The notes: generated by a model not told the origin, from the sequence alone. A stretch of 56,716 nt of DNA from Rugosimonospora acidiphila (GCF_039543385.1 NZ_BAABJQ010000045.1:1-56716); one strand, 5' to 3'; counted from the stretch's first letter, positions 47,967 through 56,716 are shown. Translations and numbers: made by a program.

Positions 47967-50714
47967 ATGATTCCCGCGGCTGGTGCGGCGCTGATCCGAG
48001 TCGCCGCGTATCCGACCAATCTGGTCCTGCCTACGTGGCCCGACCTGACGTCCGATCAACCTGAGCAGTGGCGGGACTGGCTGGGCGCGGCGTGGCAGCT
48101 GCCGGGGTTCGCGGGCGCCGTCACCGGCGCGGCGCCGCAGCTGGCCCGACAGATCGACCGGGCTGTGGCCGGCGAGCCGGTACCGCCGCCGCGGCTGCGC
48201 CGCCTCGTGGAATCAGTGGTCCGGTATCTGCTGCGGTGGACCACCCGCGCGACCCCGTTCGGCACCTTCGCCGGCGTGGCCCCGGTCCAGTTCGGTGCCC
48301 GCGCGACGGTCCGCGTCGGCGCGGCTCATCGCGCGGTCGCCCGCCCCGACGGCGAGTTCATCGCCGAGCACACCGCCCGGGCCGAGCAGGACCTCGCCAT
48401 GCTCCGCACCGTCGCCGTGGTGACGAACTCACTCGGGTACCAGCGCGGCGGCAGGTGGGTGCTGCCCTGCGCCCGCGCTGACGGCGACCGACGGTTCGAC
48501 GTCGAGATCCGCCTGACCGGCCCGGTCCGAACGGTGATCCAGGCGGCGGGTTGCCCGGTCGGGTTCGCCGACCTCGCCGGGCGGATCGCCCGGCCCGCCG
48601 GCCTTGCTGAGGCCGAGCGGTTGCTGGCCGACCTGGTGCGGATCGGGGTGCTGCTGTCGGCGCTGCGCCCGGCGATGACTGTCACCGACTTGGCCGGGTA
48701 CACCGCCGACCATCATGCCCTACCGGATGCCGGTGGCCAGGTCGCGGTCGATCTGCGGGTCGAGGTCGCCGTGACGCTGCCCCCGGCAGTGCTGCGTGAG
48801 GCGGGGCGGGCCGCGTCGACGCTGGTGGCGGTAGCCCCGCAGCTACGTGGATGGGCCGAGTACCACCACGCGTTCATCGAGCGGTGGGGTCCAGCAGCGG
48901 CCGTGCCGGTCCGGGAGGTGCTGAACGTGCTGGGCTTCCCGGCTGGCTACCGGGGATCCTCGCGCCGCGCCCCGGTGATGTTCACCGCCCGCGATCGGCT
49001 GCTCGGCCAGCTCGCGCAGCAGTCCGCGCTGAACGGTAGCACTGAGGTGGTACTCGACGATGAGCTGATCGGCCGACTGCGCGGCGCTGATGATCGGCCG
49101 CCGATCCCGCATACCGAACTGCGGTTCACGCTCGCTGCCGAAACCCCGCAGGACCTGGACCGCGGCGCGTTCACGCTGACGGTGATCAGCGGGTCTCGCC
49201 ACGCCGGGGTCGCCGCCGCGCGGTTCCTGCACCTGCTCACGCCCGCCGAGCTCGCATCCTTCCAGCGGGTCTACCAGCACCTGCCGACCGCCCTGTGCGA
49301 GGCGGACACGCTTCAGCTGTCCGGCCCTCCCCTGGACGCCCGCCTCACGGCGGTGGCCCGGGCGCCCGAGCTGCTACCCGTTCTGCCCCTCGGCGAGTTC
49401 CACCCGCAGCCGACGTGGACGGTCGAGGATCTCGCGGTGACCGGCGATGGTCGCCGGCTGTGGCTGGTGTCGCGGACCACCGGCCGACCCGTCGAACCGT
49501 TGTTGTTCAACAGCGTGCTGCTACCGACACTGCAGCAACCGCTGATGCGGTTTTTGACGGAGATCTGGACCGCGTGGACGGCGCCGTGCGCCCGGTTCGA
49601 TTGGGGACACGCGGCCGGGCTGCCGTTCCTGCCCCGTGTCCGGCGCGGACGCGCCATCCTGCACCCCGCCCGGTGGATCATCGACCGAGCAGCGTTGCCC
49701 GCTCGCGCCGTGGCATGGCAGCAGTGGCGCGACGCGTGGCAGCGATACCGCCAGCAGCATCGGCTCCCGCAGCAGGTCCTGGTGGGCGACGACGACGTGC
49801 GGCTGCGCCTGGACTTGAACGACAACGCCCACCTGGCGGTGCTGCGCGACCAGCTCGACCGAAACGCCCGGACCGTGATCACCGAGGCGCCCGGTCCGGC
49901 AGGCTGGATCGGCGGCCGCCCCGCCGAACTCCTGCTCACCCTCACCCACACCACACCCGCCGCCCAGCCGGCCCGACCGGCCCGGACCGCGTGCACCCTC
50001 CAGCACCGGCCCGGACCGTTATCACCATGGCTGGAAGCACACCTGTACGGCCGACTCGACGACATCCTGACCGACCTCGCCAACCGCCCCGACGACCACC
50101 TACCGGCGGGCTGGTGGTTCCTGCGCTATCCCGACCCCGAACCCCACCTGCGGCTGCGCATCCCGGTCGGGGTCCTCGGCCGGTTCGCCGAGACCGCTGG
50201 CCGTCTCGACTCCTGGGTACAGAACCTCCACGATGACGCCGTCGCGCACGACTACACCCTGGACACCTACCGGCCCGAAACCCGGCACGGCGCTGGGGCA
50301 ACCCTGGCCGCGGCGCACGCGGTGTTCGCCGCCGACTCCCACGCCACCCTGCGGCGGCTGACCGGCGACCGGCAAGCGGCCACAGCCGCCGGAATGATCA
50401 CCATCGCTGACGGCTTCACCGGTAGCGGCCTGCGCTGGCTCGCCGCGCACGTGCCCCAACGCACCGGCCCCCGCCTGAACCCCGCCCAGCTCAACCTCGC
50501 CCGCATCCCGATCCGCGACGACCGGCTCGCCGCCGCGCTGGCCAGCTACCGAGCCCTGGCGCAGCGTGACGGGCTCGACACCGACGAGATCCTGGCCGAC
50601 CTGCTGCACCTGCACCACGCCCGCATGATCGGCGTCGACACCGCTTCCGAACAGCACTGCCTGCGCCTGGCCAGAACCATCGCCCACACCACCCACGCCA
50701 GGCAGACACCATGA
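47967..50714 (+). CDS. lanB: LanB-type lantibiotic dehydratase
   Basis: 915 residues from the ATG at 47967 (GGTGG about 6 nt upstream). The N-terminal region contains LVESVVRYLLRWTTRATPFG and FAGVAPVQFG, a hallmark of the glutamylation domain of class I dehydratases. RFLHLLTPAELASFQRVYQH belongs to the same domain. The C-terminal elimination domain is seen in WWFLRYPDPEPHLRLRIPV. It glutamylates Ser/Thr of the precursor using glutamyl-tRNA and then eliminates to give Dha/Dhb. It overlaps LanC by 4 bp. Confidence 0.92.
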   Translation: MIPAAGAALIRVAAYPTNLVLPTWPDLTSDQPEQWRDWLGAAWQLPGFAGAVTGAAPQLARQIDRAVAGEPVPPPRLRRLVESVVRYLLRWTTRATPFGTFAGVAPVQFGARATVRVGAAHRAVARPDGEFIAEHTARAEQDLAMLRTVAVVTNSLGYQRGGRWVLPCARADGDRRFDVEIRLTGPVRTVIQAAGCPVGFADLAGRIARPAGLAEAERLLADLVRIGVLLSALRPAMTVTDLAGYTADHHALPDAGGQVAVDLRVEVAVTLPPAVLREAGRAASTLVAVAPQLRGWAEYHHAFIERWGPAAAVPVREVLNVLGFPAGYRGSSRRAPVMFTARDRLLGQLAQQSALNGSTEVVLDDELIGRLRGADDRPPIPHTELRFTLAAETPQDLDRGAFTLTVISGSRHAGVAAARFLHLLTPAELASFQRVYQHLPTALCEADTLQLSGPPLDARLTAVARAPELLPVLPLGEFHPQPTWTVEDLAVTGDGRRLWLVSRTTGRPVEPLLFNSVLLPTLQQPLMRFLTEIWTAWTAPCARFDWGHAAGLPFLPRVRRGRAILHPARWIIDRAALPARAVAWQQWRDAWQRYRQQHRLPQQVLVGDDDVRLRLDLNDNAHLAVLRDQLDRNARTVITEAPGPAGWIGGRPAELLLTLTHTTPAAQPARPARTACTLQHRPGPLSPWLEAHLYGRLDDILTDLANRPDDHLPAGWWFLRYPDPEPHLRLRIPVGVLGRFAETAGRLDSWVQNLHDDAVAHDYTLDTYRPETRHGAGATLAAAHAVFAADSHATLRRLTGDRQAATAAGMITIADGFTGSGLRWLAAHVPQRTGPRLNPAQLNLARIPIRDDRLAAALASYRALAQRDGLDTDEILADLLHLHHARMIGVDTASEQHCLRLARTIAHTTHARQTP

Positions 50715-51784
50715 ACGACGGGCAGTCCCTCGCCGATGGCGCGGCCGGCATCGCCCTCCTGCACCTGGAGACCGGCAACTGGCCGGCGGCGTGCGCAGCA
50801 CTTCGCCGCGCCACCACAGGTGGTATGAGCATTGCCAACGGCGCGAGCCTCTTCTACGGTGCTCCAGCCCTCGCGTTCGTCCTCGCCGCCACCGACTATC
50901 CGGGACTCGCCCACGCACGAGCAACCGCCGCCCACGGAACCGCCACAGTGACCCGCCGACGACTCGACGCCGCGCACCGGCGCATCGACCAGCACCAGCA
51001 GCCCCACTACGCCGAATACGACCTCATCCGCGGACTGACGGGTCTCGGCGTCACCCTACGCCGGCTCCGCGACCACGACCTGCTCCGCCAAGTCCTGGAC
51101 TACCTCGTCCGGCTCACCGAGCCGCTGGGCACCCTGCCCGGCTGGTGGTGCTGGAACGGACCCGAACGCACCCAACCACCGCCCGCCGGCGGCCACGCCA
51201 ACCTCGGCATGGCCCACGGCATCACCGGCCCGCTCGCGCTGCTGTCCCTCACCCTCCTCGACGGCGTCACCGTCCAGGGGCACATCCCAGCTATGACCCG
51301 CATCTGCCGCTGGCTGGACACCTGGCAACAGCACACCAACAGCATCACCTGGTGGCCGCAGACCCTCACCCGCGCTGACCTGCGCCACGGCACACCGGCC
51401 CAACAGGCCCCGCTACGACCCTCCTGGTGCTACGGCACCCCAAGCATCACCCGCGCCCAACAACTCGCCGGCCGCGCTATGCGCGACACCGCCCGCCAGC
51501 ACCTCGCCGAAACCGCGTTCACCAGCTGCCTCACCGACCCCACGCAAACCCGGCTGCTCATCGACCGCGGCCTGTGCCATGGCACCGCCGGACTCCTGGC
51601 CACCGCCCGACGCGTCGCCGCCGACTCCCTCACCTATATACCCCTGGCCTCCATGGAAGATCTCCATCGGCAGACCACCCCCACGATCGACGAACCCGCA
51701 GGGCTCCTCGACGGCACAGCCGGATCAGCCCTCGCCACCGCCACCGCCACAACCTCGTGGGACGCCTGCCTCCTGCTCGCCTGA
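50711..51784 (+). CDS. lanC: LanC-type lanthionine cyclase
   Basis: 357 residues, coupled to LanB by ATGA. The zinc ligands are C240 (SWCYGTPS), C289 and H290 (GLCHGTAG), and the GHANLGMAHGITG segment at 161-173 is the usual motif of the barrel. LSLADGAAGIALL-type helices repeat through the protein. It adds Cys thiols to dehydro residues to close the lanthionine rings. A possible second zinc-independent role is not suggested. It is shorter than the usual 400-430 residues but all catalytic residues are present. Confidence 0.92.
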   Translation: MNDGQSLADGAAGIALLHLETGNWPAACAALRRATTGGMSIANGASLFYGAPALAFVLAATDYPGLAHARATAAHGTATVTRRRLDAAHRRIDQHQQPHYAEYDLIRGLTGLGVTLRRLRDHDLLRQVLDYLVRLTEPLGTLPGWWCWNGPERTQPPPAGGHANLGMAHGITGPLALLSLTLLDGVTVQGHIPAMTRICRWLDTWQQHTNSITWWPQTLTRADLRHGTPAQQAPLRPSWCYGTPSITRAQQLAGRAMRDTARQHLAETAFTSCLTDPTQTRLLIDRGLCHGTAGLLATARRVAADSLTYIPLASMEDLHRQTTPTIDEPAGLLDGTAGSALATATATTSWDACLLLA

Positions 51785-51797
51785 CGAAAGGTCCGCC

Positions 51798-52571
51798 GTG
51801 GACGAGACCCAGTGGCAACAGATCAACCTCTCCTACCCCGGCCACACCCGGCAACACCACGAACAGCACGCCGTCGCCCACCTCGGCCAGGTGCTTCCGG
51901 CCGCCGAGACCGCCGGGCTCATCACCTCATGGTGGTTCATCCGCAAAGGCGCCTGGCGCATCCGCTACCTACCCACAGATAAACAGGACGGCCAAGATCT
52001 GGCCCGAAACCTGCTCACCGACAGGGTCAGCTGGACCCGCGACATCTATGAACCCGAGACCCACGCGTTCGGCGGAGCCGACGCCATGACCACCGCGCAC
52101 ACGCTGTTCCACCACGACAGCCGCCACCTACTCACCTACCTCCACCAGCACCCAACCGACCGACGGGAACGCTCGCTCATCCTGTGCACCGCGTTGATGC
52201 GCGCCGCAGCGCTGGACCTCAACGAACAAGGCGACGTCTGGGCAAAAGTCGCACAGCACCGCGCCGAACACCTCAACCAACCGCCCGGACCCGACCCCCG
52301 CACCTGGGGAACGTTCACCGACGACGCCCGCCGCCTGCTACTCGGCACCGCCCGCACCACCGGCGACTGGCGCACCGCGTTCGAGCATGCCGGCACAAAC
52401 CTGCGCAACCTGCGGGAAACCGGCAAGCTCACCCGCGGACTACGCGCAGTGATCGCGCTACACATCATTTTTCACTGGAACCGAACCGGGCTACCCGCCA
52501 CCACCCAAGCCACACTCGCCCAAGCGGCCAAGGAAGCCGTCTTCGGCGAGATTCCTACACCACACGGCTGA
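51798..52571 (+). CDS. Free-standing thiopeptide-type biosynthesis protein (SpaB-C domain)
   Basis: 257 residues from the GTG at 51798 (GAAAGG 6 nt upstream), 13 nt after LanC. It shows INLSYPGHTRQHHEQHAVAH, then WWFIRKGAWRIRYLP, RDIYEPETHAFGGADAMTTA and LFHHDSRHLLTYL, the pattern of the thiopeptide-type bacteriocin biosynthesis family (SpaB C-terminal/elimination domain). LanB already has such a domain, so this second copy may supply a separate elimination activity or a structural role. FxLD clusters usually have this arrangement. Confidence 0.9.
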   Translation: MDETQWQQINLSYPGHTRQHHEQHAVAHLGQVLPAAETAGLITSWWFIRKGAWRIRYLPTDKQDGQDLARNLLTDRVSWTRDIYEPETHAFGGADAMTTAHTLFHHDSRHLLTYLHQHPTDRRERSLILCTALMRAAALDLNEQGDVWAKVAQHRAEHLNQPPGPDPRTWGTFTDDARRLLLGTARTTGDWRTAFEHAGTNLRNLRETGKLTRGLRAVIALHIIFHWNRTGLPATTQATLAQAAKEAVFGEIPTPHG

Positions 52572-52694
52572 GATTGCCTTTGTCAATGATCCGCTCCTGA
52601 GCATGTCGGGCACCGTTCACCTCGATGTATAGCTTGCCATCAATCGGTAGGGCACTATTTGAGTCAACTGGGGGCTGATCGAACGGGAGGACCT

Positions 52695-53333
52695 GTGATC
52701 CGAGGACGTCTCTTGGCCACGCTGCTCGCCGCTGTCGCTGCCATCGGCGTGCTGGAGTTGGCCGTACCCACACCCGCTGGCGCCACGCCGCCGGGCATCC
52801 CGTCCGCCGCGACTGCTCGATCCGAACTGGCCACTCTCACGGTGGCCGCATGGACCCATACCACCACCTACAACCGGGACCTGTTCCCCACCTGGGACAC
52901 CATCTCTGGTACTTGCGACACCCGGGAGACGGTGCTCAAGCGCGACGGCACCGGCGTCGCGACGAACTCCGCCTGCACGGCCACCTCGGGCACCTGGCAC
53001 AGCCCGTACGACGGGGCGACCTGGACCGCGGCCTCCGACGTGGACATCGACCATGTCGTCACGCTCAAAAACGCGTGGGTGTCCGGGGCATGGGCGTGGA
53101 CCACCAGCAAGCGTGAATCGTTCGCCAACGACCTGACCGACCCGCAACTGATCGCGGTGACCGACAACATCAACGAATCCAAGGGCGATAAGTCACCGGA
53201 CGCGTGGAAGCCGCCGCTGACCAGCTACTACTGCACCTACGCCCGGATGTGGGTGCGCAGCAAGTACGTCTGGGCGCTGACCGTCACCAGCGCCGAGAAG
53301 ACCGCGTTGACCAGCATGCTCGGCACCTGCTGA
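52695..53333 (+). CDS. Secreted HNH-type (GmrSD C-terminal/DUF1524-like) nuclease
   Basis: 212 residues from the GTG at 52695, with GGGAGG 4 nt upstream. The N-terminus (IRGRLLATLLAAVAAIGVLEL) is a signal peptide. The catalytic region DVDIDHVVTLKNAWVSGA, then NDLTDPQLIAVTDNINESKG and KSPDAWKPP, matches the HNH family of extracellular nucleases with D-H-V as the active His and N-x-x-K as the metal site. Four Cys occur in the mature part. It likely degrades environmental DNA. It ends at a strong bidirectional terminator. Confidence 0.87.
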   Translation: MIRGRLLATLLAAVAAIGVLELAVPTPAGATPPGIPSAATARSELATLTVAAWTHTTTYNRDLFPTWDTISGTCDTRETVLKRDGTGVATNSACTATSGTWHSPYDGATWTAASDVDIDHVVTLKNAWVSGAWAWTTSKRESFANDLTDPQLIAVTDNINESKGDKSPDAWKPPLTSYYCTYARMWVRSKYVWALTVTSAEKTALTSMLGTC

Positions 53334-53369
53334 GCCCCACCACTGAGCCGACCTTGGCGTAATGGCGTT

Positions 53370-53396
53370 GCCGCGAGCCCGCTGCGGGCTCGCGGC
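53370..53396. terminator. 12-bp bidirectional terminator between converging nuclease and PLD genes
   Basis: Perfect 12-bp stem (53370-53381 with 53385-53396) and a 3-nt loop. It is 37 nt past the nuclease stop and 25 nt past the PLD stop on the other strand. Confidence 0.65.
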
Positions 53397-53420
53397 CGCC
53401 GACGCGCGACGGCCGCGCGG

Positions 53421-54533
53421 CTAACCCCGCTGGTAGGCGATAGTAATCGCCGCGATGTAGGCGGCGTACTGGTCGGCCAGGTCGCGGTGGTGGATGTGGA
53501 GTTGGTTTTCGGCGTTGTGCTGGGCATTGGCGCTGAGGTTGTAGCTGCCAGTCGCGAGATCGTTGTCGACGATCAGGATCTTGTTGTGCATGAAGTCGTG
53601 CGGTGTGGTGGGGCTGTACGGGGTGGAGTGTTTGCCGGTCAGGTGAGCGGCGACGGTGTTCCAGTCGGCCAGGACCTGGGTGTCGGAGGGGTAGCGGGCC
53701 CACTGGTGGGCGATCGAATCCATCTGCCCGGCGTCGTAGATGCCCGAGACGGGCACACCACGGCCCATCGCCTCGACCAGGGCGGCCAGCAGCGGATGTG
53801 AGGTCAGGACCATGGTGGACAGGACGATGCGGTGGGCTGCGGCGGTGACTTTCTGGGTGAGGTAGGTGTCGATGGCGGCACCGTCGGCGGGGGCGAAGTC
53901 CCAGCCCACCGGCACCCGGTGCACGGTGGTGGTGCCCGCGTCCCCACCGCCGGTGTTCTTGATCGTCCCGGCCGCCCACAACTGGTCAAAATCGGCGCGG
54001 TACCCGACGGCGAGAGCGGCCGACCGGATCGTCAGGACGTTGTTCTCTTGCAGCGACCAGGCGTCGTCGGTGAAGTTCGCCGACCCGGTCCACACCGCGC
54101 AGTCACGGTGGTGTACGTCGCGGATCACGTACTTGGAGTGCATGAGCTGCCCGGACGGGGCGGTGATCGCCTTGATGGCCACCGGGGTGTCGCCGAGGTG
54201 GTCGCGGACCCAGGAGGCGGTGCCCGGTGGGGCGGGGTCGGCCTGCAGCCGGGCAAACGTGGCGTGGTCGGCCTCGGCGGGTTTCCCGGCGTCGAACGCG
54301 ACCCGCACGCTGACTCCCCGCTGCGCCGCCTCGACCAGGGCGGTCACGACCGGGGTCGCGAGGGGCTCGGAGAGCCGGAAGTCGTAGATCGCGACGTCCA
54401 CGCTGGCCGCGGCCGCGTGGATGAACGCGGCCAGGTGCTGCGCGACGGTGGCCGCCTGGTCGGCGGGGCCGCCGTGGCGGATATCGCGTAGCATCAGCAC
54501 ATCGATCGCGTCGGTCTCGGCGGTGTCGGACAT
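53421..54533 (-). CDS. Phospholipase D-like protein with two HKD motifs
   Basis: 370 residues from the ATG at 54533 (GGGAGG 4 nt upstream). Two HKD motifs are present: HSKYVIRD with GSANFT, and HNKILIVD with GSYNLS, so a complete pseudo-dimeric active site can form. The N-terminus (VAIYDFRLSEPLATPVVTAL) matches the PLD family fold. There is no signal peptide, so it acts in the cytoplasm or is exported otherwise. PLD-fold enzymes cleave phosphodiesters in lipids or nucleic acids; the nuclease option fits the adjacent DNA ligase and nuclease genes. Confidence 0.87.
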   Translation of the reverse strand: MSDTAETDAIDVLMLRDIRHGGPADQAATVAQHLAAFIHAAAASVDVAIYDFRLSEPLATPVVTALVEAAQRGVSVRVAFDAGKPAEADHATFARLQADPAPPGTASWVRDHLGDTPVAIKAITAPSGQLMHSKYVIRDVHHRDCAVWTGSANFTDDAWSLQENNVLTIRSAALAVGYRADFDQLWAAGTIKNTGGGDAGTTTVHRVPVGWDFAPADGAAIDTYLTQKVTAAAHRIVLSTMVLTSHPLLAALVEAMGRGVPVSGIYDAGQMDSIAHQWARYPSDTQVLADWNTVAAHLTGKHSTPYSPTTPHDFMHNKILIVDNDLATGSYNLSANAQHNAENQLHIHHRDLADQYAAYIAAITIAYQRG

Positions 54534-54778
54534 GGATCCTCCCGCGAACCAGGGGTGACAGCCTCCGCGTAACGTCACCAGTATCGCCGCGACCTGCCGC
54601 TTCCCGAGTATCCGATTGCGCGCCCTAAGCGTCGGGTTCAGGACCTATCAGTTTGTCCCTGCCCTGGTCGCCGCCTATCCACGATCGCAGATCTTGCTGC
54701 GCGAGGCGCATGTGACAGGCGACGATCGGGAGGGGATGAACGCCACGCCGGTCGTGGAGGTTCGTCCTGGTCAGCCGA

Positions 54779-55774
54779 GTGGCTCCGATGCTCGCGGTGG
54801 CGGCCGAAGTGTTGCCGCCGGGTCCGGGGTGGGTGTTCGAGCCCAAGTGGGACGGGTGGCGAGCCATCGCGGAGTGCGGCGTCGATCGGGCACCGCTGTA
54901 CTCCCGGTCCGGCCGGTCGTTGACCGGCTTCTTCCCCGACGTCAGTCGAATGGTCCACGCCAACGTTCCACCAGGAGTGATCCTCGACGGTGAGCTGATC
55001 ATCTGGGATGGGCAGCAGACCAATTTCGCGCTGCTGCAACGCCGGGTCAGCAGCGGCTCCCGGCTGCTACGGATGGCCCGCGATCACCCGGCCCACTACG
55101 TGGTCTTCGATCTGCTGCGCGACCGCGACGGCCAGGACCTCCTGCACGAGCCGCTGTCCCAGCGGCGGCGACAGCTGGCCGCCCTGCTCGCCGACGCACC
55201 CGCCGCGCTGACGCTGTGCCCACAAACCGCCGATCGGGTCACAGCGCAGGAATGGCTGACAGAATGGGTGTCGGCCGGGATCGAGGGCGTGGTCGCGAAA
55301 CGGCGGGACAGCCGCTATCACCCGGGCCAGCGCCGCGACTGGTACAAGATCCGGTCACGATTGACCACTGAAGCGATCATCGGTGGGGTCACCGGCACCT
55401 TGAGCGCCCCGCAGACGCTGCTGTTGGGGCGCCTTGATGCCCGCGGCCGGCTGCGCTACACCGGACGCAGCCACTCGCTGTCCGCCCAGCAGCAGCAGGA
55501 CCTGGGTTGGTTGCTGATCCCACCGGCACCATACGACCCAGGGCGCAGCACCCCGCACCCGTGGCCCCAGCCGCTGCCGCCGAACTGGTCTGGGCAGTTC
55601 AACCGCCCACAACCGCTGCGCTACCGGCAGGTCCTACCGGTGCTGGTCGCCGAGATTCAGGTCGACACCGCGTACGAGTACCACCGATGGCGGCATCCCG
55701 TCCGCTTCATCCGCATACGCACTGACATGTCTGTGTATGACGTGCCGCCGTGGGGGACTGAGCTGCCGAGGTGA
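54779..55774 (+). CDS. ATP-dependent DNA ligase
   Basis: 331 residues from the GTG at 54779; there is no close ribosome binding site, so an ATG three codons on is possible. The nucleotidyltransferase motif I is EPKWDGWR with Lys as the adenylation site. VILDGELIIWD (motif III), HYVVFDLL (motif IIIa), EGVVAKRRDSRYHPG (motif IV) and DWYKIRS (motif V) follow. The OB-fold domain ends the protein. It is a stand-alone ligase of LigC/LigD-LIG type, as used in end joining or repair in actinobacteria. It diverges from the PLD gene. Confidence 0.9.
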   Translation: MAPMLAVAAEVLPPGPGWVFEPKWDGWRAIAECGVDRAPLYSRSGRSLTGFFPDVSRMVHANVPPGVILDGELIIWDGQQTNFALLQRRVSSGSRLLRMARDHPAHYVVFDLLRDRDGQDLLHEPLSQRRRQLAALLADAPAALTLCPQTADRVTAQEWLTEWVSAGIEGVVAKRRDSRYHPGQRRDWYKIRSRLTTEAIIGGVTGTLSAPQTLLLGRLDARGRLRYTGRSHSLSAQQQQDLGWLLIPPAPYDPGRSTPHPWPQPLPPNWSGQFNRPQPLRYRQVLPVLVAEIQVDTAYEYHRWRHPVRFIRIRTDMSVYDVPPWGTELPR

Positions 55775-55805
55775 TCAGTGGGTACGGCGCGAGGGCGCCA
55801 CTGAT
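55774..55805 (+). terminator. Hairpin at the end of the ligase gene
   Basis: ATCAGTGG and CCACTGAT (8 bp, 55774-55781 with 55798-55805) with a GC-rich 16-nt loop, beginning at the ligase stop. The gap to 56074 holds no other feature I can name. Confidence 0.5.
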
Positions 55806-56074
55806 GAGAGTCCGGGTACGGGATGTGCCAGCTTGCCGAGACGGCGCAGGATGCGGCCAGCGACCGGTGGAACCGGCTATCGTCCGCGCGTGCGCTGACC
55901 CGGCTTGGCGTATCCACGGCAGAGCTGGCCCATGCCCTAGCCAAGCGCCGCGCTTGTCCCCCGTGCGAGCTACCCGCGAATGTCCACTGTGCGGTGACGA
56001 TTCCGGATCGCCGATTCCATAGCGTTCGAGTCAGCCGCGGCGTTTCGACCGCGGATACTCGCTAAGGAGTCGGC

Positions 56075-56716
56075 ATGCGGTTGTTGAAGCAGCTCCTGCC
56101 CGTCGTGGCGGTCGCTTTCGTTGGCGGCCAGGTCGTCGCGGCGGTGCAGGGGAATGCGCTTCTCTGCCTGGTCCTCGGTCTCGCGACGGCCGTGCTCGCG
56201 GTGTTCGTGTACGCCTGGGCGGTGCGGTGGGCCGAGCACCGCGCGCCGGTCGAGGTGGCCGTCAAGGGTGCCACGACCCGTGTCGGCCTGGGAGTACTGA
56301 TCGGGGTCGCGTGGTTCGCGGCGGTCATCGGGAACATCGCCTTCCTCGGCGGCTACCGGGTCCACGGCTTCGGGTCGGCGGCGGGCCCGATCGGGCTGTT
56401 CGGCTTCATGGCCGCCGCCGCGGTGACAGAAGAGCTGATGTTCCGCGGAGTCTTGTTCCGGCTCATTGAGGGACGCCTCGGCACGTGGATCGCGCTGGTG
56501 CTGACCGCCGCGCTGTTCGGCCTGTGGCACTCGATCAACCCGGACGCCACGGTGTGGGGCGCGGTCGCCATCGCGATCGAGGCCGGCGCCACGCTCGCCG
56601 CCGCCTACGCGGCCACGCGCAAGCTGTGGCTCCCGATCGGTCTGCACTTCGGCTGGAACTTCGCCGAGTCCGGCATCTTCGGCACCGAGGTCTCCGGGAA
56701 CGGCCAGACGCAGGGG
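56075..56716 (+). CDS. CPBP-family intramembrane metalloprotease, cut by the right edge
   Basis: 214 codons from the ATG at 56075 (AAGGAG 5 nt upstream) with no stop before the window ends. About six membrane helices are visible. The CPBP motifs are present: EELMFRG (EExxxR), FGLWHS (FxxxH) and LHFGWNF (HxxxN). These residues coordinate zinc in the membrane. The family includes CAAX-type proteases and bacteriocin immunity or processing proteins. The gene lies 3.5 kb from the lanthipeptide operon with unrelated genes between, so a link is not assumed. Confidence 0.9.
   Translation, partial: MRLLKQLLPVVAVAFVGGQVVAAVQGNALLCLVLGLATAVLAVFVYAWAVRWAEHRAPVEVAVKGATTRVGLGVLIGVAWFAAVIGNIAFLGGYRVHGFGSAAGPIGLFGFMAAAAVTEELMFRGVLFRLIEGRLGTWIALVLTAALFGLWHSINPDATVWGAVAIAIEAGATLAAAYAATRKLWLPIGLHFGWNFAESGIFGTEVSGNGQTQG

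Noticed and set aside
49295..50236. 313-codon frame inside the LanB gene
   Set aside because: Shadow frame of an unmistakable dehydratase gene.

Overview
The window reads as high-GC actinomycete DNA (roughly 70% G+C by eye, many GTG starts, AGGAG-type ribosome binding sites). Gene families such as Lsr2, replication-relaxation proteins, GPP34, DUF574-type methyltransferases and FxLD lanthipeptide genes fit a filamentous actinobacterium; Micromonosporaceae or a relative is my guess, not a demonstration.

Region 1 (1 to about 36.7 kb) looks like most of an integrative and conjugative element. Its right end is marked by a tyrosine integrase (33875-35338) with an excisionase-like gene just upstream, and a tRNA-Lys(TTT) gene (36697-36768) whose 3' end faces the element. 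Most genes lie on the minus strand. The transfer block (28277 down to 18806) holds a VirB2-like pilin, a VirB6/TrbL-like membrane protein, a PrgI/VirB3-like protein, a VirB4 ATPase, a VirD4/TraD-like coupling ATPase and a replication-relaxation protein. A secreted cell-wall hydrolase lies at 9113-10126. I recognise no classical relaxase. The accessory array (0-18 kb) contains a MoxR/VWA pair, a ParB/DUF262-like protein, a GGDEF protein, an Lsr2-like protein and many unrecognised small genes. Many of the gaps there carry a GC-rich hairpin, so much of the array may be transcribed as short units. HAD hydrolase, MFS transporter, exported-protein and IS630-remnant segments look like cargo. Between the T4SS block and the integrase sits a pair of overlapping methyltransferase-like genes, one with intact catalytic motifs and one degenerate. 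Shared sequence boxes precede the T4SS operon and the methyltransferase operon. The left end of the element is outside the window.

Region 2 (36.9-41.9 kb) is probably host or island DNA: a DUF574-type methyltransferase, an APH-fold kinase, a GNAT acetyltransferase coupled to an APC permease, and a GPP34 protein.

Region 3 (42.7-52.6 kb) is a compact FxLD-type class I lanthipeptide cluster: XRE-type regulator, S9 prolyl-oligopeptidase-like protease, PIMT-like O-methyltransferase, a 51-residue precursor, LanB dehydratase, LanC cyclase and a free-standing SpaB-C/thiopeptide-type protein. The precursor has three Cys, many Ser/Thr, two Asp-Gly pairs and a single Pro that could be the cleavage point for the neighbouring protease. 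A strong hairpin separates precursor from dehydratase. No dedicated exporter is seen.

Region 4 (52.7-56.7 kb) carries a secreted HNH nuclease, a two-HKD phospholipase D-like protein, an ATP-dependent DNA ligase and a CPBP membrane protease cut off by the window edge.
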